Assembly (NCBI RefSeq): GCF_000949455.1
Contig: NZ_JXXK01000047.1
Span: 1 to 17,081 of the forward strand
From: Ruthenibacterium lactatiformans
GTDB taxonomy: Bacteria > Bacillota > Clostridia > Oscillospirales > Ruminococcaceae
DNA length: 17,081 nucleotides
Direction of reading: 5' to 3'
Shown: positions 14,252-17,081 of the stretch, in pieces
Layout: every line of letters begins with the position of its first letter
Numbering within the stretch: the first letter of the stretch is position 1
Made by a program: the position numbers and the translations under genes
Notes under the pieces: generated by a model
What the model saw: only the letters and a program-made list of their open reading frames with translations
Told to the model about the DNA's origin: nothing
Database searches by the model: none

Positions 14252-14887
14252 ATGGAACAACGGGAAAATACATTTGCAATGAGCCATTGCTATGCAAAGG
14301 GCTTGAAAGTACGCCCCTGTGACGGCCAGCAGCTCTACAAGGCTGAAATCGTAGATGAGATCGTGGAGGGAATCGCCAAAGACATTTTTGCCATGATATC
14401 CCGCATGCCGAAAGACCCTACGATAGAGGCACAGCTGAAGAAAAATATCCAGAACAAAGAAAATCTGCTGCGTGAACTGGACGCAAAACTTCAGTCAGCC
14501 AAAAAGGAGCTGGAATTGTATGAAGCGCAGATCATAAAGTGCATTGAGGGCAAAAGCAAACTGTCAGAGGCCACACTCGCACGCATGATCAGCCGGGCGG
14601 AGGACTCTGTAGCAGTATATGAAAAAGAAATCGAAAAAGCACGTATGGACAAGCAGAACCAAAAAGATACCGCGGCGCAGATCGAGGATTTTTACAAGGA
14701 ATTCAAGGGCTGGGCGGATGAGTATGAATCAGCTGCGCTGGAACGACGGAGAGTCATACTGAGCCAGTTGTTCAGCCGCATTGAGATTGGCAGAGGGTAT
14801 GAGGTCAAGGTGGAGATTGCCATGAGCTACAAACAATTTTTGAACCTCTCGGAGAATACGCAGACTGGCAACAGAACAGTAGCATAG
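14252..14887 (+). pseudogene. Truncated large serine recombinase, C-terminal fragment with its own start
   Basis: An open frame of 211 codons starts at ATG 14252 with GGAGA (14241-14245) six bases upstream. The first residues (MEQRENTFAM) do not look like recombinase. From about residue 11 (SHCYAKGLKVRPCDGQQLYK) it enters the second half of the zinc ribbon and runs through the coiled coil to the same tail as the copy at 1-530. The resolvase-type catalytic domain with its serine, the recombinase domain and the first Cys pair are missing, so it cannot cut DNA. The frame is nevertheless intact, most differences from copy 1 are silent, and it has a usable translation start. It may be a recent relic or may make a small coiled-coil protein. 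It sits directly behind a strong terminator and in front of the second leader. Confidence 0.75.
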
Positions 14888-15032
14888 AAAGACGATATTA
14901 AGTGGTAAACGATACACAGGCAGGCGGAAGCGCATGGCTTGCATGTGCTTTTGCTTGTTCTGTTCGCATAGTGATTGGGATTTGAGGTAACGTGACATTC
15001 TGGTTGTCAAAAAAATATGGCTGCCGTATAAT
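14888..15032 (+). repeat. Conserved leader module, copy 2
   Basis: The same order as copy 1: GGTAAACGATACA, stem-loop, promoter. The stem-loop is GCGGAAGCGCATG (14924-14936), loop GCTTG, CATGTGCTTTTGC (14942-14954). All 13 positions still pair if G-U is allowed; the changes from copy 1 turn three Watson-Crick pairs into G-U pairs. Confidence 0.88.
15004..15032 (+). promoter_or_regulatory. Sigma-A type promoter of leader copy 2
   Basis: TTGTCA (15004-15009) and TATAAT (15027-15032) are 17 bp apart. The rhuM-family start codon is 69 bases downstream. Confidence 0.82.
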
Positions 15033-15100
15033 GTAATTGGTAGTAACTATGTTTGGTGGATTAAAAAATTTGTTTATATGTTGTGTATAAGGAGATTGCA

Positions 15101-16099
15101 ATGGAAGAGAAACATGGAGAAATTCTAATATATCAGACGGAAAATGGGTTGACAGATATAGAGGTTAAAATGCAAGATGAAACCGTCTGGCTTACGCAAC
15201 AGCAGCTTGTGGAGCTGTATCAATCCAGTAAATCAAATGTCAGCGAACATATTAAGCATATTTTTGAAGAGGGAGAACTTGATGAAGAAGCAGTTGTTCG
15301 GAAATTCCGAACAACTGCTTCGGATGGAAAAAAATATAATACTACTTATTACAATTTGGACATGATAATTTCACTAGGGTATAGAATAAAATCTTCTATT
15401 GCCACAAAATTTAGACGTTGGGCTACTGAGCGTTTAAAGGAATACATGATAAAGGGGTTTACTATAGACGATGAACGATTAAAGGGAAATGGAGGCGGTA
15501 ACTACTGGAAAGAGTTACTTGATCGGATTAGAGATATTCGTTCATCGGAAAAAGTGCTATATCGTCAAGTTTTAGATTTGTATGCAACAAGTGTGGATTA
15601 TGATCCACGCAGTGAACAGTCTATTTTGTTTTTCAAAATTGTACAAAATAAATTGCATTATGCAGCTCATGGACACACTGCAGCTGAGATAATATATGAA
15701 CGCGCGGATGCAGAAAAACCTTTTATGGGATTGACATCGTTTAGAGGTGAGCTGCCTGCACTTAAAGACATTGGAATTGCGAAGAATTATTTAAATGAGA
15801 GTGAACTTAAAGTGTTGAATAATCTTGTGTCTGGTTATTTTGATTTGGCAGAGATTAATGCAATTGAGCATAAGCCAATGTATATGAACGATTATGTAGA
15901 GCAGTTAGACGCAATTCTCTCATCTAATAGCAGAAAATTATTAACTGGTTTTGGCACAATCAGTCATGATAAAGCAATGAAAAAGGCCAAAGAAGAGTAT
16001 AAAAAATATCAAGAACTCACACTATCGCCAGTGGAACAGGCATATATGGATACGATTAAAGATGCCAATAAGCTTGCAAAGAACGGAATGAAAAAATGA
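15101..16099 (+). CDS. rhuM: RhuM-family protein
   Basis: A 332-residue protein of the virulence RhuM family, usual length for the group. These are cytoplasmic proteins found with toxin-antitoxin and genomic-island genes; their biochemical role is not settled. The N-terminal domain carries the family pattern DETVWLTQQQLVELYQ, then NVSEHIKHIFEEGEL and YYNLDMIISLGYRI (about residues 20-105). The C-terminal helical domain has FKIVQNKLHYAAHGHTAAEI and NLVSGYFDLAE. The start ATG 15101 has AAGGAG (15089-15094) six bases upstream; GTG 15083 in the same frame is rejected. Leader copy 2 supplies the promoter. A 35-bp near-palindrome lies in codons 63-74. There is no obvious partner gene; the next gene pair has its own leader. 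Confidence 0.92.
   Translation: MEEKHGEILIYQTENGLTDIEVKMQDETVWLTQQQLVELYQSSKSNVSEHIKHIFEEGELDEEAVVRKFRTTASDGKKYNTTYYNLDMIISLGYRIKSSIATKFRRWATERLKEYMIKGFTIDDERLKGNGGGNYWKELLDRIRDIRSSEKVLYRQVLDLYATSVDYDPRSEQSILFFKIVQNKLHYAAHGHTAAEIIYERADAEKPFMGLTSFRGELPALKDIGIAKNYLNESELKVLNNLVSGYFDLAEINAIEHKPMYMNDYVEQLDAILSSNSRKLLTGFGTISHDKAMKKAKEEYKKYQELTLSPVEQAYMDTIKDANKLAKNGMKK
15287..15321. repeat. 35-bp palindrome (17-bp arms, 1-bp centre) inside rhuM
   Basis: GAAGCAGTTGTTCGGAA (15287-15303), centre A (15304), and TTCCGAACAACTGCTTC (15305-15321) are exact reverse complements. It falls in the codons for EEAVVRKFRTTAS, a conserved stretch of the family. Confidence 0.95.
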
Positions 16100-16316
16100 G
16101 CCGTTTTTTTCGGCACCTGTTTTAAAACCACCAAAGTAACCAAACAAAGATACAAACAAGACAGATAGCGTCATTAAATGAATATTCGCATTTGGAATAA
16201 TGTATAAAACTTGCAATCGTATTTATGCAATTTAATTGAATTGGAGTAGGACGAGAAGTCCTTACTTTTTCAATTTTAGAGCTGCTAAAAATAATTTTGA
16301 TACGAAGCTGCAAAGA
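16100..16316. other. Intergenic region after rhuM
   Basis: No gene was found. Directly after the stop codon, CCGTTTTTTT with the upstream AACGG (16082-16086 region) could form a weak terminator overlapping the end of the gene. A better hairpin lies at 16234-16275. The rest is AT-rich with no long frame and no recombinase tail, unlike the sequence before the other two leaders. Confidence 0.5.
16234..16275. terminator. Candidate terminator downstream of rhuM
   Basis: AATTGAA (16234-16240) pairs with TTCAATT (16269-16275). An inner stem, GTAGGAC (16246-16252) with GTCCTTAC (16258-16265, one bulged base), is followed by five T (16266-16270). It could stop transcription in either direction. Confidence 0.5.
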
Positions 16317-16548
16317 GGTAAACGATACATAAGGCGAGCGGAAACGCATGATATACATGTGCTTTTGCTTGTTCTGCACACATAGAGCCTTGGCAATGTT
16401 GGAGACTTTCTAAATGTGCGCAAGCAAGATATTTAGGGCATCTTCTCGTAAAAATATTAAGACGTACCATGCATGTAGAAATTCTAGTTAGAACTTCGTC
16501 TTTATGTAGAATTTTTCGATTGCTAAAAAAATATGCATGGCGTATAAT
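16317..16548 (+). repeat. Conserved leader module, copy 3 (interrupted)
   Basis: GGTAAACGATACATAAGGCG and the stem-loop (arms 16338-16350 and 16356-16368, 12 of 13 positions pairing with G-U allowed) match copies 1 and 2 up to about 16390. About 125 bp of unrelated AT-rich DNA follow, and the promoter end of the leader resumes at about 16518. The inserted part holds an imperfect inverted repeat (AAGACG 16459-16464 with CGTCTT 16497-16502) and no gene. No recombinase tail precedes this copy. Confidence 0.75.
16520..16548 (+). promoter_or_regulatory. Sigma-A type promoter of leader copy 3
   Basis: TTGCTA (16520-16525) and TATAAT (16543-16548) are 17 bp apart, the same spacing as the other copies. 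The ribosome binding site AAGGAG starts only 8 bases after the -10 box, so the transcript has a very short leader. Confidence 0.78.
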
Positions 16549-16570
16549 ATCTGTGAAGGAGCGCGATGTT

Positions 16571-16753
16571 ATGGAGCGTATTCAAAAAAGAAAAAATGCT
16601 GTCGCTTTTGCATATGCCATTAATTCTATCGAGGGCGTTCCGCCTTCTCCGATAGCGAGACGTTTGTCTGACCAGTGGCAACAAGAAGAAATTTCTTCTA
16701 CGGAAATGGTGAGAGCATTGGTTGAACATTATAGTGCATTGGGCAGAAAATGA
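16571..16753 (+). CDS. VbhA-type antitoxin of a Fic toxin
   Basis: A small protein of 60 residues from ATG 16571, with AAGGAG (16556-16561) nine bases upstream. It resembles VbhA antitoxins, whose N-terminal helix blocks the Fic active site with an inhibitory glutamate. Here that Glu is in AINSIEGVPPS. In the textbook motif (S/T)xxxE(G/N) the residue four before Glu is Ser or Thr; here it is Ile, so the match is partial. The rest (ARRLSDQWQQEEISSTEMVRA) is typical of the short C-terminal half. The stop codon overlaps the fic start (ATGA 16750-16753). The operon is driven by leader copy 3. An in-frame upstream extension to 16469 would pass through the promoter and is rejected. Confidence 0.85.
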   Translation: MERIQKRKNAVAFAYAINSIEGVPPSPIARRLSDQWQQEEISSTEMVRALVEHYSALGRK

Positions 16754-17081
16754 GGAAGCAAGATCCATATTGCTATCCAGAGACTTCTGTTCTCAAAAAC
16801 AAATTTAATATACGAGAAGTGTCTTTGCTTGAAAAAGCGGAAGCGGATTTGTCACGCGCTAAAATGTCTATTCTATATGAATCTCCTGTGGACAAGTTTG
16901 ATGCGCAATCCTTTTTGAGAGTACATGAGTTCTTATTTGAAGAAGTATATGATTGGGCCGGACAGTTGCGGACGATCAATATTTCCAAGACGGAAGAAGT
17001 GCTTGGAGGAAAGAGTATTTGGTACGAGGACGCGCTTGATCTTCCAGAAAGCTTGGACAGAGCATGTACAGCTATGGTTTA
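16750..17081 (+). CDS. fic: Fic-family toxin, N-terminal part (3' end outside window)
   Basis: The first 110 codons of a Fic/DOC-family protein, predicted to transfer AMP (or a related group) from a nucleotide to target proteins when free of its antitoxin. Family features seen are YPETSVLKNKFNI (residues about 10-22), the helix VHEFLFEEVYDWAGQLRTIN (about 65-84) and the following NISKTEE. The catalytic HPFxxGNGR motif would lie to the right of the window and cannot be checked. The start overlaps the antitoxin stop by four bases, the usual coupling for this pair. The last 60 bases are nearly identical to the remnant at 712-813. Confidence 0.88.
   Translation, partial: MRKQDPYCYPETSVLKNKFNIREVSLLEKAEADLSRAKMSILYESPVDKFDAQSFLRVHEFLFEEVYDWAGQLRTINISKTEEVLGGKSIWYEDALDLPESLDRACTAMV

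Larger units (their letters stand above)
14358..15032 (+). repeat. Long direct repeat, copy 2 (recombinase 3' end plus leader)
   Basis: This is the partner of 1-674. The similarity extends into codons left of the copy 1 window edge, so the true repeat is longer than can be measured here. Substitutions are clustered in the second half of the coding part; the first 128 or so aligned bases are identical. The similarity ends at the -10 box, exactly where the cargo genes begin to differ. Confidence 0.93.

Noticed and set aside
1153..15321. The three coding palindromes as copies of one mobile repeat
   Set aside because: Their arm sequences are unrelated; only the symmetry is shared.
531..16548. 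Leader repeats as integron attC sites or a CRISPR-like array
   Set aside because: No tyrosine integron integrase, no attC core sites, only three copies with kilobase spacing and no regular spacers.

Overview
The window looks like an accessory stretch of a low- to mid-GC Firmicute, most likely a gut Clostridium-type bacterium (Lachnospiraceae/Oscillospiraceae range). This is inferred from AGGAG-type ribosome binding sites, TTGNNA-17-TATAAT promoters, YesM/YesN-type regulators, LplA/B/C-type sugar transport genes and a TndX-like large serine recombinase tail. The exact taxon cannot be read from the sequence.

Layout. (1) Positions 1-860: the 3' end of a large serine recombinase gene, then a 144-bp leader holding a stem-loop and a near-consensus promoter, then a decayed piece of a fic gene. 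(2) 861-1928: a YhcG/DUF1016 PD-(D/E)XK nuclease with its own promoter. (3) 2006-3137: an IS5-family insertion sequence with 14-bp inverted repeats and a TTAA target duplication; its transposase is frameshifted near the N-terminus. (4) 3144-3649: degenerate DNA ending in the promoter of the next operon. (5) 3650-13764: a carbohydrate-sensing and uptake locus in one direction. It holds a histidine kinase with a doubled sensor region, an AraC-type response regulator, a lipoprotein solute-binding protein, two ABC permeases, a DUF4838 (glycoside-hydrolase-like) protein and an aldose-1-epimerase family protein. No transport ATPase is present, as usual for this family, which borrows a shared ATPase. 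(6) 13805-14251: a frameshifted winged-helix regulator and a strong terminator. (7) 14252-15032: a second, about 96% identical copy of the recombinase 3' end and the leader. (8) 15101-16099: a RhuM-family gene. (9) 16317-17081: a third, interrupted leader copy, then a VbhA-type antitoxin and the start of a Fic toxin that runs off the window.

How it fits together. The leader (stem-loop plus promoter) is present three times. Each time it stands before a different gene of toxin-antitoxin, defence or mobile-element type, and twice it is attached to the same recombinase tail. The fic remnant behind copy 1 matches the fic gene behind copy 3, so cargo appears to have been exchanged or lost behind a fixed leader. 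The two long repeats enclose the whole sugar locus, the IS and the nuclease in a unit of about 14.36 kb that could be gained or lost by recombination.

A second signal is a set of three perfect long palindromes (28, 34 and 35 bp) inside coding sequences: the YhcG gene, the first permease and the rhuM gene. No annotated feature explains them. No tRNA, rRNA or CRISPR array was seen.
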